DNA of 34,483 nt. Origin: Clostridia bacterium. Lineage in GTDB: Bacteria > Bacillota > Clostridia > Lachnospirales > Lachnospiraceae. The stretch spans positions 1 through 34,483 of the forward strand of contig CAJTEN010000042.1 in NCBI GenBank assembly GCA_910575245.1. Direction: 5' to 3'. Below the pieces are notes generated by a model. The model saw only the letters and a program-made list of their open reading frames with translations, did no database searches and was not told the origin of the DNA. Both the position numbers and the translations under genes were made by a program. Positions 6,884 to 14,414 of this stretch are shown here, piece after piece; positions within the stretch are counted from its first letter, which is position 1; every line of letters starts with the position of its first letter.

Positions 6884-6926
6884 GTGAGATAAAGAAGTAA
6901 AAGAAGTGTAAAAAATTTTGCCGTTC

Positions 6927-6952
6927 CCTGTCCGGCTGACTGCCGGACGGGT
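6927..6952 (-). terminator. Terminator after the serine recombinase gene
   Basis: A 10-bp stem (CCCTGTCCGGC against GCCGGACGGG) lies just past the recombinase stop at 6959. Reading leftward it is followed after eight bases by AAAATTTTTT. It separates the recombinase from the co-directional tyrosine recombinase trio. Confidence 0.65.
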
Positions 6953-6958
6953 CGGGCT

Positions 6959-8581
6959 TTAGTCGGGCAATTCTACCTTGCCGACAAAAGAGTAATAGAT
7001 TTCGATTTCCTGTCTGCGGAGCTTCCCCCGCCGTTTCCCGTCCAGTGCTTCCGATTCATGGATTACGATTTTCTCCACAAACTCCCGCAACAGGGTAGGG
7101 GTGAGTTCCTCAAAGCTGGTGTACTTGCGTACCACTTTCATAAACTTTTCAGCGTTTGCCGTGGCTTCCAGCGTCTTGGAAAGCTCGCTCTGCAAGGCGG
7201 CGGCTTTCTCTTTCAGTTCCTTTTGCTCGGCTTCATAGTCTGCCGAAAGCTCCGTGAAACGCTCGTCCGATATGCGCCCGGTCACGCTGTCCTCATACAG
7301 CCGCTTGAAGATAGCGGAGAGTTCCGCAATCCGTTTTTCTGCCGCTTCCAGCTCTTTCTTCTTGGCGGCGTTGCGGCGTTTGCTCCCGTCCTCGGTCTGG
7401 TCGGTCAACAGCTTCATAAACCGGGCTTCGTGCCTGGCGGCGTAGCTGGTGACTTTCCGTAAATTCTCGGTCACTCCGGCGGTTAAAAGGTCGGTGCGGA
7501 TAAAATGCGCCGTACAGTCTGCTGTGCGCTTCTTGTAGCTGCCGCAGATATAGCAGTCCTGCCGCCGCTTGTCCGTCTGATAGCGTTGCTGGTACATGAC
7601 GCTGCCGCAGTCGGCACAAAAGAGTATGCCGGAGAACAAGCCCACTTCATCATAGCGGTTAGGGCGTTTGCGCTGCTTGCGTAGCTCCTGCACACGCTCC
7701 CATGTGTCCTTGTCGATTATCTGCTCGTGGTGGTTCTCAAAGATTGCCTGTTTGTCCTCGCTGTTGTAGATAATCTTGCTGCACTTGTAGGATTGTGTGG
7801 TGGTCTTGAAGTTCACAAGGCAGCCCGTGTATTCCCGGTTTTCAAGGATATGTACCACGGTGTTCGCCGCCCACTTGCACTCATAGCCGGGGTGGTAGCG
7901 GCGGGTTCTCCCTGTCCGGCGGTATTCCAGCGTTCCCGGCGTGGGGATTTCCTGCTCCGTGAGCATACGGGCTATCTTGGTCGGACCGTTCCCGGCAAGG
8001 CAAAGGCTGTAAATCTGCTTCACCACGGGGGCGGCTTCTTCGTCAATGATGAAATTTTCGTCCTCGTCCATGAGGTAGCCATACACGGGCTTGCTTGTGA
8101 CAGGCTTCCCACTCATGCCTTTTGAGCGTTTTACCGCCCGGATTTTCTTGCTCGTATCCCTCACCAGCCATTCGTTAAAAATATTTCGCAAGGGCGCAAA
8201 ATCATTTTCGCCCTGTGCGCTGTCTACGCCGTCATTGATTGCAATGAAGCGGACGCCGTTCTGTGGGAAAATCATTTCTGTGTACATTCCCACTTGTAAA
8301 TAATTTCGCCCTAACCTTGACATATCCTTTACGATAACCGTTCCCACAAGCCCCGCTTCAATGTCGGCAAGCATGGACTGGAAGCCGGGTCTTTGGAAAT
8401 TTGCCCCGGAGAATCCGTTGTCCGTGTACCATTTGAGGTTGGAAAAGCCGTTCTGTTTTGCGTAGGCTTCAAGGATTCGCTTCTGGTTGCTTATGGAGTT
8501 GGATTCGCCTTGAAGCGTGTCCTCGTGCGACAATCTCGGATATAGGGCGGTAATCAGTTTTTGGGTGGTCTGTCTTGTCAT
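6959..8581 (-). CDS. Large serine recombinase, TnpX-like
   Basis: A 540-residue recombinase. The N-terminal resolvase domain has the nucleophile Ser18 in YPRLSHED and the KDMSRLGRNYLQVG motif. It is followed by the recombinase domain (about 165-280), a zinc ribbon with CADC and CYIC pairs (about 320-355), a coiled coil (about 385-470) and the usual C-terminal block ending in IYYSFVG. The start at 8581 follows GGAGG by five bases; an ATG 12 bases earlier overlaps the ribosome site. Such enzymes excise and insert Clostridial transposons (TnpX, TndX) through a circular form. It defines the left end of the mobilisable element. Confidence 0.95.
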   Translation of the reverse strand: MTRQTTQKLITALYPRLSHEDTLQGESNSISNQKRILEAYAKQNGFSNLKWYTDNGFSGANFQRPGFQSMLADIEAGLVGTVIVKDMSRLGRNYLQVGMYTEMIFPQNGVRFIAINDGVDSAQGENDFAPLRNIFNEWLVRDTSKKIRAVKRSKGMSGKPVTSKPVYGYLMDEDENFIIDEEAAPVVKQIYSLCLAGNGPTKIARMLTEQEIPTPGTLEYRRTGRTRRYHPGYECKWAANTVVHILENREYTGCLVNFKTTTQSYKCSKIIYNSEDKQAIFENHHEQIIDKDTWERVQELRKQRKRPNRYDEVGLFSGILFCADCGSVMYQQRYQTDKRRQDCYICGSYKKRTADCTAHFIRTDLLTAGVTENLRKVTSYAARHEARFMKLLTDQTEDGSKRRNAAKKKELEAAEKRIAELSAIFKRLYEDSVTGRISDERFTELSADYEAEQKELKEKAAALQSELSKTLEATANAEKFMKVVRKYTSFEELTPTLLREFVEKIVIHESEALDGKRRGKLRRQEIEIYYSFVGKVELPD

Positions 8582-8626
8582 GGTTTCCTCCATTTCCGAC
8601 AGCCAGCCCCACTATTCCGTAGGTTT

Positions 8627-8660
8627 ATTATACCATAGGGCGGGGCTTTCTGTACAGTCA
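8627..8660 (-). promoter_or_regulatory. Likely promoter of the serine recombinase
   Basis: Reading leftward, a perfect TATAAT (8627-8632) is preceded 18 bp upstream by TGTACA, a four-of-six match to the -35 box. It lies about 45 bp before the recombinase start. The stretch 8582-8714 holds no gene. Confidence 0.5.
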
Positions 8661-8714
8661 TTTTTGCTACTTTATGTCGAAAAATATCACATTATTTTAT
8701 TAAGGCTTATCGCA

Positions 8715-8912
8715 TTATATAGCGTGTGCGGCTGTTCCCCCGGCTGCGCTTTCCGCTTCCAGCACTTTCATCATCTTGTCGGCGGCGGTGGCGGTAGTGC
8801 CTTGTTTGAAATAGCCGGAAACCACAAGGACGGTGTTCCCCCGGCGTACTTCTGTCACGCAATCCGGGCGGCGGGCGGTGGTGGCGGTGCTTCTCTTGGG
8901 CGTGTCGGTCAT
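8715..8912 (-). CDS. TnpW family transposon protein
   Basis: A 65-residue protein starting MTDTPKRSTATTARRPDCV and containing RRGNTVLVVSGYFKQGTTAT, the signature of the TnpW family found next to TnpX-like recombinases. The ATG at 8912 overlaps the stop of the upstream ATPase gene (ATGA), and AGGAG lies eight bases before it. Ala-rich and Thr-rich flanks surround a central beta-like core that ends in a helix (TAADKMMKVLEAE). The family is conserved in Clostridial mobilisable elements, but its role is not known; its position suggests an accessory function in transposition or replication. Confidence 0.85.
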   Translation of the reverse strand: MTDTPKRSTATTARRPDCVTEVRRGNTVLVVSGYFKQGTTATAADKMMKVLEAESAAGGTAAHAI

Positions 8913-9763
8913 AGGCAAATCTCCTTTCCGTTCAGCAGCTTTTTAAGGCGTTCCATTTTCTCCCGTGCTTTGGCTTTTCTGAAATTCTCCCCGGTAATAC
9001 GGACGGGGGTACACATTTCCGTAAGGCGGTCATATATCCGGGCATGGGCGGTGTCCTCCGGGTTCTGCAATTCCTCCAGAGTCAAGTTTGTTGTCACGAT
9101 TAAGGGCTTGCCGCTTCGGTATCGGCTGTCAATCACGTTGTAAACCTGTTCAAGCCCGTATTCCGTGCCACGCTCCATGCCGAAATCGTCAAGGATAAGC
9201 AGCGGGAAGCTGCAAAGGCGGGCTATGTACTCGTTACGGTCTTTGAAGCTGGCGGCAAGGTCATTGAGTATCAAGGCAAAGTTCGTCATACAGACGGAAA
9301 CCTCTTTCTCCATGAGTGCATTGGCGATACACCCGGCAAAATAGCTTTTCCCTGTGCCTACCATGCCCCATAACAGATAGCCGATATTTGTGGTTTTCAT
9401 TTCCTCCCAACACTCCACATAGGCATGGGCTTTGTGCATTTGGGGGCATTTCCCGTTGTCGTTTTCAAACGTCCATTCCCGCATAGCCGGGTCGGTGAAG
9501 CCCTTTCTTTTCAGCCGTTCCACTTCCTCCCGGTGCTTGGATTCCCTATGGCTGGCTTCCAGTGTTTCCCGGCGTTTGCGCTGGCAGTCACATTCTTTCG
9601 GGTGGCGGTCACGCCCGAAAAAGGTTTTGCCCTCCGGGAAGTAGGCTTCTTTGGGCTGGCGGCAGCTCCCGCAATATAAAAGCCCGTCCTCCCCGGTGTA
9701 GTCCTCCGGCTCTGCTTCCTGTGCCGTGGCAAGCCGGAAAATGGCGTTATCATAATCGCTCAT
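8909..9763 (-). CDS. DnaC/IstB-like ATP-binding protein
   Basis: A 284-residue AAA+ ATPase. An N-terminal part with four cysteines (YCGSC and CDC) could bind zinc. The ATPase core follows, with Walker A GMVGTGKS (about residue 135) and Walker B LLILDDFG (about 190), and the sensor segment PLIVTTNLT. It resembles the DnaC-type helicase loader. The start at 9763 has AAGGAGG eight bases before it. It lies directly after RepA_N, so the pair probably recruits the host helicase to an origin on the excised element. The stop overlaps the TnpW start. Confidence 0.9.
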   Translation of the reverse strand: MSDYDNAIFRLATAQEAEPEDYTGEDGLLYCGSCRQPKEAYFPEGKTFFGRDRHPKECDCQRKRRETLEASHRESKHREEVERLKRKGFTDPAMREWTFENDNGKCPQMHKAHAYVECWEEMKTTNIGYLLWGMVGTGKSYFAGCIANALMEKEVSVCMTNFALILNDLAASFKDRNEYIARLCSFPLLILDDFGMERGTEYGLEQVYNVIDSRYRSGKPLIVTTNLTLEELQNPEDTAHARIYDRLTEMCTPVRITGENFRKAKAREKMERLKKLLNGKEICL

Positions 9764-9825
9764 AAAATCGTCCTCCTTGTTCATGGTCTTTTACGCCCTG
9801 TTTACGGGGCGTTGTATTTATGTGG

Positions 9826-10590
9826 TCAAAGGCTCTCGCCCTCTTTGTAGGAATAATCGGGGATTCCTTTCTTTCCTGTGCCTTTCCTGTCACGTCTTGC
9901 CCACATACGGACAGCGGCGGCATGGTTGGCGTACACTTTCCCGTAGGCGGCTATGAACTCGCTCAATTCCTCAATGAACCGTTCCAGCCTGTCCGGGTAT
10001 TCCCCTTTCAGCTCCGCATACTCGGATTCGGAGAGGAAAAGGTTTTTATATCTGCCAAAGGGTGCGGGCTGCTCCCCACTCACTCCTTTTCGTTGGTTCT
10101 CTTTTAGTTGGTTTATAGTAAGTTGGTTAGGGGTCGGTTTTCCGTCCAATGCAAAGGTCGGTTTTCCGACCTTATGAGGGTCGCTTTTCCGGCTATCAGA
10201 GGGTCGGTTTTCCGGCTGTATGGCAGTCATATGGTCGGAAAACTGTACCACTGGCATTTGCGGTATTTTCACATAAAGACGGTTCGGTGCGGAGAAGCCC
10301 CGGCGTTCCCTCACCAGAAGCCCGGCAGCGTCCAGCTCGTTCAGTGCGCTTTTTATGGCGGTGCTGCCTTTATCCAGCATTTCCGTTATCTCCGAAACGG
10401 GATAAACAATATACGTCCTGCCCTCGCTGTCCTGCCAGCCGTTCTTCTGTGAGAGGGTGGAACGGTCAAGAAGCAGCCCATAGAGCAGCCTTGCAGTATG
10501 CGACAAGTCCATTTTCAGCAGAAAATAGGGATAGGGCAGAAAACGGGGCAATATGGTGTCGGCTGTGATGTATTCGGTTATGGTTCTCAC
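9826..10590 (-). CDS. repA: RepA_N-type replication initiator
   Basis: A 254-residue protein. Residues 1-110 form the RepA_N winged-helix domain (FLPYPYFLLKMDLSHTARLLYGLLLDR, SEITEMLDKGSTAIKSAL). A variable linker follows (about 115-170), encoded by DNA with four regularly spaced repeats, and then a C-terminal domain with LSEFIAAYGKVYANHAAAVRMWARRD. RepA_N initiators drive theta replication of Firmicute plasmids such as pSK41 and pAD1, whose origins lie inside the rep gene. A good GGAGGTG precedes the ATG at 10590. Its presence on an integrative element suggests replication of the circular form during transfer. Confidence 0.9.
   Translation of the reverse strand: MRTITEYITADTILPRFLPYPYFLLKMDLSHTARLLYGLLLDRSTLSQKNGWQDSEGRTYIVYPVSEITEMLDKGSTAIKSALNELDAAGLLVRERRGFSAPNRLYVKIPQMPVVQFSDHMTAIQPENRPSDSRKSDPHKVGKPTFALDGKPTPNQLTINQLKENQRKGVSGEQPAPFGRYKNLFLSESEYAELKGEYPDRLERFIEELSEFIAAYGKVYANHAAAVRMWARRDRKGTGKKGIPDYSYKEGESL
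10132..10214. repeat. Iterons inside repA (probable origin)
   Basis: GGTCGGTTTTCCG occurs at 10132-10144, 10156-10168, 10179-10191 (one mismatch) and 10202-10214, starting 24, 23 and 23 bp apart. A partial inverted copy lies near 10231-10248. The spacing is not a multiple of three, so the conservation is in DNA, not protein. In RepA_N plasmids the initiator binds repeats in this part of its own gene. Confidence 0.75.
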
Positions 10591-10690
10591 CTCCTGTCTG
10601 TGGCTTCTGTTACGCAGTTAAAACGGCATTTTCGGGGGTAAAGGATAAATGTATCGGCTACCCGTTGAGGGCGGTCAAAAAAGCCTTGAT

Positions 10691-11077
10691 TTACGGGGGT
10701 CTGGAATATCCTAAAGCGTGACATTTATCCCTCTGTTTCCGCTTGCGCTGTGCGGCTTTGATTCTTTTCATGCGTCCGGCGCAGTTCGGGCAGTATTTCC
10801 CCCGGTTTGACTTGGGGAGAAAATACCCGCCGCACTCGGTACAGCGTTTCCTGTCTGCCCGGTGGAGTAGGGCGGCTTCCAGTTTCCCGTCCAGCGGCAG
10901 AACGGCGGTAATGAACCAGCGGCATAAAAGGGAATAGCTGATACTCTGGACGCATACGCAAGGCTCGCCGTTATCCAGCACAATACAGTTGCCGTTATCA
11001 TAGTTACAGCACTCATGCACAAGGCGGCGGGCGGCTCTGTGCTGTGGGTAGTCCATGTAGGGGCGTTTACCGTTCAT
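10691..11077 (-). CDS. Cysteine-rich VLP-domain protein
   Basis: A 128-residue protein starting MNGKRPYMDYPQHRAARRLV at 11077, overlapping the MobA 3' end by 11 bp. It has many cysteines: CCNYDNGNC, CVC, then a zinc ribbon CTECGGYFLPKSNRGKYCPNC near residues 85-110, and a basic C-terminus (MKRIKAAQRKRKQRDK) likely to bind nucleic acid. This matches the cysteine-rich VLP family seen between mobA and repA in Clostridial mobilisable elements. Its function is unknown; a DNA-binding helper of transfer or replication is plausible. The 100 bases after it (10591-10690) hold no gene. Confidence 0.8.
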   Translation of the reverse strand: MNGKRPYMDYPQHRAARRLVHECCNYDNGNCIVLDNGEPCVCVQSISYSLLCRWFITAVLPLDGKLEAALLHRADRKRCTECGGYFLPKSNRGKYCPNCAGRMKRIKAAQRKRKQRDKCHALGYSRPP

Positions 11078-12707
11078 TTTCCCGCCCCTTTCCCCGTTCC
11101 GGCTCACGGCGTAATATCTTGTCAAGATTGCTTTTCACGGTCTGCAATTCCCGGACGTTCTCTTTCTTCTCCCGGTACTCGTTGTAAAGGGCGTTTTTCG
11201 CTTTGGTAAGCTGCTCAATCTCCGATTGTAAGGTCTTGGAAGATGGCAGTTTGGTAATGCCCTGTGCCTTGAAATACCGGGCGGCAGATTCGGCTATGAT
11301 AAAATCGCTTTCGTGCTGCTCCCGGTAGGCTCTCCGGGCTTTCTCGGTTTTCTGCGCCCGCAATCCGTCACGGGCTGGCTTGGTCTTGATGTACGCCAAT
11401 AGCTGTTTCTGTAAGTCCTTTTTCTCCCGCAAAGTGCTTTCCACGGCTTTCAGTTCCGCATGGACGTTTGACAGCTCTGCGCTGGCGGCAGCAAGGGCGG
11501 CTTCCAGTTCTTCCGGGGAAGAAAAGCCAGATTCCTCGTAAATGCTCATGGTCGCCGCCATTTGCTTCAGATTGTGCAAACTCGCCCACTTCTCGTAGCC
11601 TTTCCCTTTGCCCTCGGCTCTCTTGGCGGCTATGTCTACCATGCGTTGTATTCCGTCATTTTTCGGGGCGTTTATGGCGGCTCTGTTACGCTGTAAGCGG
11701 TCTTTTATGCTGTGGGGGTATTCCTGTTTGGGTGCGGGTGTTTCGGCGGCTCTGGCGGCGTTCTGTGCGTTTATGGTGAGTGCTTCCAGTATGGCGGCAC
11801 GGTCAAAATCATCACCCAGTTTCCGGGCGGTGATGGGCTTCGTCCTGTCCGGGGTGAGATAGGATAGCCGCCCCCGGCTCTCCTTGACGGTCACGCCTTG
11901 CTGTAACAGTTTCCCGGAAAAGTCCTCAAATGAGATAGCAGAGGACAGGGCGGCTCGGATTGTGCGCCTTAATTTCTCCTTGTCGGTTTCAAACTTGGTC
12001 TGTCTGGGCGGCTCTCCCGTGGCGGCTTGGGAAGCGTTCTCCTTATCCAGTGCGGCTTGTCCTTTCCGTTTCGCCCAATACTCACGCTCGGTAATGCGGT
12101 TCTTGCTCCCGTTCAGCAAGTCAATCTGATAGAGGTTTTCCCGGTGGCACATTTCCATGACTTCCGCTTTGAAATACTCCATAGCTGCGTCCGTACAGCG
12201 GTGCTTGCAGCCCTCCCTTGTGTCGGCTGGTCTTTCCATGTAGGGCAGCAAGGGTACTTCCTCAATCCGCAAAGAATTGATTACGATATGCACATGAATG
12301 TTGCCGCTGTGGTTATGCCCGTCCGGGTGGGTGCATACCAACGCTTGGTGTCCGGGAAAATGCGTCTTGCAAAATTCCTCGCCCAATGCTTGCGCCCGGT
12401 CTACGGTCAAGCCGTTGTCGGGTGCGTCACGTGGGTCAAAGCTGATAATATAGTGGTGGCTCTTTACGTCCTCCCGTTTCTGGTTCTTGCCGTATTTGAG
12501 ATTGGAGCGCATACACGCTATGGCGAAATCCTCGCCGCCGCAATTCAGAGAGGAAATGCGGTAATCGTCACGGGGGATAAGCCGCCCGTTTTCGTCCAGT
12601 GTGGGCTTCATGGTAAACTCGTCATGCTCAAAGGTTAGGTACTGCTCGGCAGCTCCATAGTCGGCGTTTTTAGAGCTGATATGTTTGAACGTTGCCAATG
12701 GCTTCAC
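11067..12707 (-). CDS. mobA: MobA-type relaxase
   Basis: A 546-residue relaxase/mobilisation nuclease. The N-terminal domain has candidate catalytic tyrosines in ADYGAAEQYLTFEH (about residues 16-23), the SHHYIISFDPRD strand, and the metal-binding histidines in HPDGHNHSGNIHVHIVINS (about 126-145). The long C-terminal part (about 390-546) is a charged coiled coil. It would nick the transfer origin and pilot the strand through a conjugation channel supplied by another element. It overlaps mobC by 38 bp. No coupling protein or type IV secretion genes are present, so the element is mobilisable, not self-transmissible. Confidence 0.93.
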   Translation of the reverse strand: MKPLATFKHISSKNADYGAAEQYLTFEHDEFTMKPTLDENGRLIPRDDYRISSLNCGGEDFAIACMRSNLKYGKNQKREDVKSHHYIISFDPRDAPDNGLTVDRAQALGEEFCKTHFPGHQALVCTHPDGHNHSGNIHVHIVINSLRIEEVPLLPYMERPADTREGCKHRCTDAAMEYFKAEVMEMCHRENLYQIDLLNGSKNRITEREYWAKRKGQAALDKENASQAATGEPPRQTKFETDKEKLRRTIRAALSSAISFEDFSGKLLQQGVTVKESRGRLSYLTPDRTKPITARKLGDDFDRAAILEALTINAQNAARAAETPAPKQEYPHSIKDRLQRNRAAINAPKNDGIQRMVDIAAKRAEGKGKGYEKWASLHNLKQMAATMSIYEESGFSSPEELEAALAAASAELSNVHAELKAVESTLREKKDLQKQLLAYIKTKPARDGLRAQKTEKARRAYREQHESDFIIAESAARYFKAQGITKLPSSKTLQSEIEQLTKAKNALYNEYREKKENVRELQTVKSNLDKILRREPERGKGRENER

Positions 12708-13065
12708 CTACTTTCTGCAAGACTTCAAACTTCAAGGCGGCAAGCTCCGCTGTGGCGGCTCGTACCTCTTGGGAGAGGGCGTTATAAGGTACGCCGTACT
12801 CGTTCAGACAGCGGGCAATCTGATTCAAGTTGCCGCCGATTTTTCCGTATTCGGCTGTGAGTTTCCCAACGGCAGAGAGTAATTCATCATTGACCGGGGA
12901 AACGGTAATGACCGGGCGTATGCTTGACTTGATAAGTGCTTGCCGGATAAACTCGGCTTGGCTCATTTTGCAGAGGGTGACACGCTCGGAAAACCCGGCG
13001 TATTCTTCCTCGGTCAAGCGTGTCTTGATTACCCGGTGGCGGTGGGGCGTGTTGTATCTTTTCAT
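12670..13065 (-). CDS. mobC: MobC relaxosome protein
   Basis: A 131-residue protein with an N-terminal ribbon-helix-helix-like part (RVIKTRLTEEEYAGFSERV, KMSQAEFIRQAL) and the MobC signature GGNLNQIARCLNE near residues 90-103. MobC proteins bind next to the transfer origin and help the relaxase open DNA. The ATG at 13065 is chosen for the GGAG nine bases upstream; the frame extends further without a ribosome site. It is the first gene of the mobC-mobA pair, with the likely transfer origin just upstream. Confidence 0.92.
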   Translation of the reverse strand: MKRYNTPHRHRVIKTRLTEEEYAGFSERVTLCKMSQAEFIRQALIKSSIRPVITVSPVNDELLSAVGKLTAEYGKIGGNLNQIARCLNEYGVPYNALSQEVRAATAELAALKFEVLQKVGEAIGNVQTYQL

Positions 13066-13142
13066 GGCTTTCAGCTCCTTTCTTTTTATGGTTTGCCCTC
13101 TCACTAATAGGAGAAAAACAGGGGGCAAAGCGGAAGTGTTTT

Positions 13143-13224
13143 TTGAAAAATCCGAAAATATTTTTTCGGGGATTTTTCAAGCGGCGCAAGCCGCAAAAAG
13201 GCGGGCTTGGGGTGGCAACCCCAA
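13143..13224. other. Candidate transfer origin (oriT)
   Basis: Three hairpins lie in 82 bp just upstream of mobC: TTGAAAAATCC / GGATTTTTCAA (13143-13180), GCGGC-GCAA-GCCGC (13181-13194) and TTGGGG / CCCCAA (13207-13224). Origins of MobA/MobC elements usually sit here and contain such inverted repeats. No nick site can be named. The following stretch to 13672 has no gene that I can support. Confidence 0.4.
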
Positions 13225-13672
13225 CAAGATTCCCATAGGACAAAATGAGCGATTAGCGAAATTTGGTACTGTGGTAGAATCTTGCTCTAAGAAAGTGGCG
13301 GTTTCCTCTGTATAGGCTTTTGCTGATACCTCCGGCGGGCGGGGCGTGGATTCTGCCAGCTATGCGGCGGGATTTCTCCCCCTACTACCTACAACACCAC
13401 GCAAAGCAAAAATGACGGTGATTTGCGGAAATTTCTCTCTATTCCTTACAAAACCACACAAGCCGGAATAGGCGGGAATTTTGAGAAATTTCTTCATTTT
13501 CCTTTCATTCCCCACACCACCGAAAATTGAAAACTGCCAAACAAAGAGCATGTCATGTTTCCCTTTTCGTGGGGCAATACGGCGGTTTTTCAAAAACGCC
13601 AAAAATAAACGCAAAAAAACAGGAAACCTGTTATGATTTCCTGTCTTGGTGTGCCGTTCTATGTGGCGGCGG

Positions 13673-13897
13673 TTATTCAGTTTTGGGGTATGGCTGTTCA
13701 TCAAAGCGGAACTGGAACAGGGCAGCGATAAGCCGCCGTTTGATGTTGTCCTCTGTGTCTTTGTTGACTTGTCCGTTTTCAAGGGAAGCAATTCGGATTC
13801 GCTTGCTGTAATGCCGTAAAACTTCGTCAACAGCTTCCGGTTCTCCGCTGGTCGCTCGGATAATGGTTTCATACGGTACAAGTTTAGGATTCCTCAC
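13673..13897 (-). CDS. Helix-turn-helix regulatory protein
   Basis: A 74-residue protein starting at GTG 13897 (GGAGG nine bases upstream), inside the last codons of the sigma gene in another frame. The sequence KLVPYETIIRATSGEPEAVDEVLRHY followed by NIKRRLIAALFQFRF is the helix_turn_helix family paired with small sigma factors in Tn916-like and related elements. The two genes overlap by 14 bp and must be co-translated. The pair is thought to control element genes; which promoters it acts on is not known here. Confidence 0.8.
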   Translation of the reverse strand: MRNPKLVPYETIIRATSGEPEAVDEVLRHYSKRIRIASLENGQVNKDTEDNIKRRLIAALFQFRFDEQPYPKTE

Positions 13898-14327
13898 GGA
13901 AAAGCACCTCCATTTCTTCATACAGCATTTGCAAGGCACTGTGTATGTGATGCCACGCCGTACTCCGGCAGCGTCCGTATAATTCCCCGATTTCCTGCTG
14001 TGTGTAATGTCCGAAAAAATAAAGGTAAATGATTTCCCTTTTTTTCTCCGGCAAGGCAGACAAGGCTTCGGCAAGATTCCCGTTTGTGAGGATAACCCTC
14101 TGACCGCATATCGTAACAGGATATTGCTTGTAGGGGTCTATAAAATAGGTGTCTGACGTACTGAACGGGTAAAACTTTTCTTCGGTGAGGTATTCAAAAG
14201 ATATTTCTCTTTGTCGCCGCCTATCCCTGTCGCGCCATGCGTTGATAGCTGCATAGTATATGACAACTCTGCAAAAGGCGTTAAATGTATATTCGATATG
14301 CTCCTTGTATGCTTCTGTGCAAGTCAT
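13884..14327 (-). CDS. Element-encoded sigma-70 family factor
   Basis: A 147-residue sigma-like protein. The N-terminal half has a region 2-like helix pair (YTFNAFCRVVIYYAAINAWRD). The C-terminal half has region 4: LSALPEKKREIIYLYFFGHYTQQEIGELYGR followed by the recognition helix RSTAWHHIHSALQML. This layout matches the small sigma factors of Tn916-type and mobilisable elements. AGGGGGAAT lies before the ATG at 14327. A TATAAA sits within a 9-bp inverted repeat (GTTACAGTT 14367-14375 / AACTGTAAC 14396-14404) upstream and may be its promoter and operator. It is followed by the overlapping helix-turn-helix gene. Confidence 0.85.
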   Translation of the reverse strand: MTCTEAYKEHIEYTFNAFCRVVIYYAAINAWRDRDRRRQREISFEYLTEEKFYPFSTSDTYFIDPYKQYPVTICGQRVILTNGNLAEALSALPEKKREIIYLYFFGHYTQQEIGELYGRCRSTAWHHIHSALQMLYEEMEVLFREES

Positions 14328-14414
14328 AGATGATTCCCCCTTACTCCCACATAGGGCGGTGCGTGGGTTACAGTTGTGCTTTTATAATTCAGAGAAACTG
14401 TAACTTTTCAAATC

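Noticed and set aside
8517..9143. 208-codon plus-strand ORF
   Set aside because: It spans three leftward genes and their junctions, all with coupled starts; composition follows the opposite strand.
12027..12638. 203-codon plus-strand ORF
   Set aside because: Antisense to the relaxase domain of MobA.
13360..13881. 173-codon minus-strand ORF
   Set aside because: It overlaps the helix-turn-helix gene in another frame, has no family pattern and reads as low-quality basic and Pro-rich sequence; the true gene in the overlap has a ribosome site.
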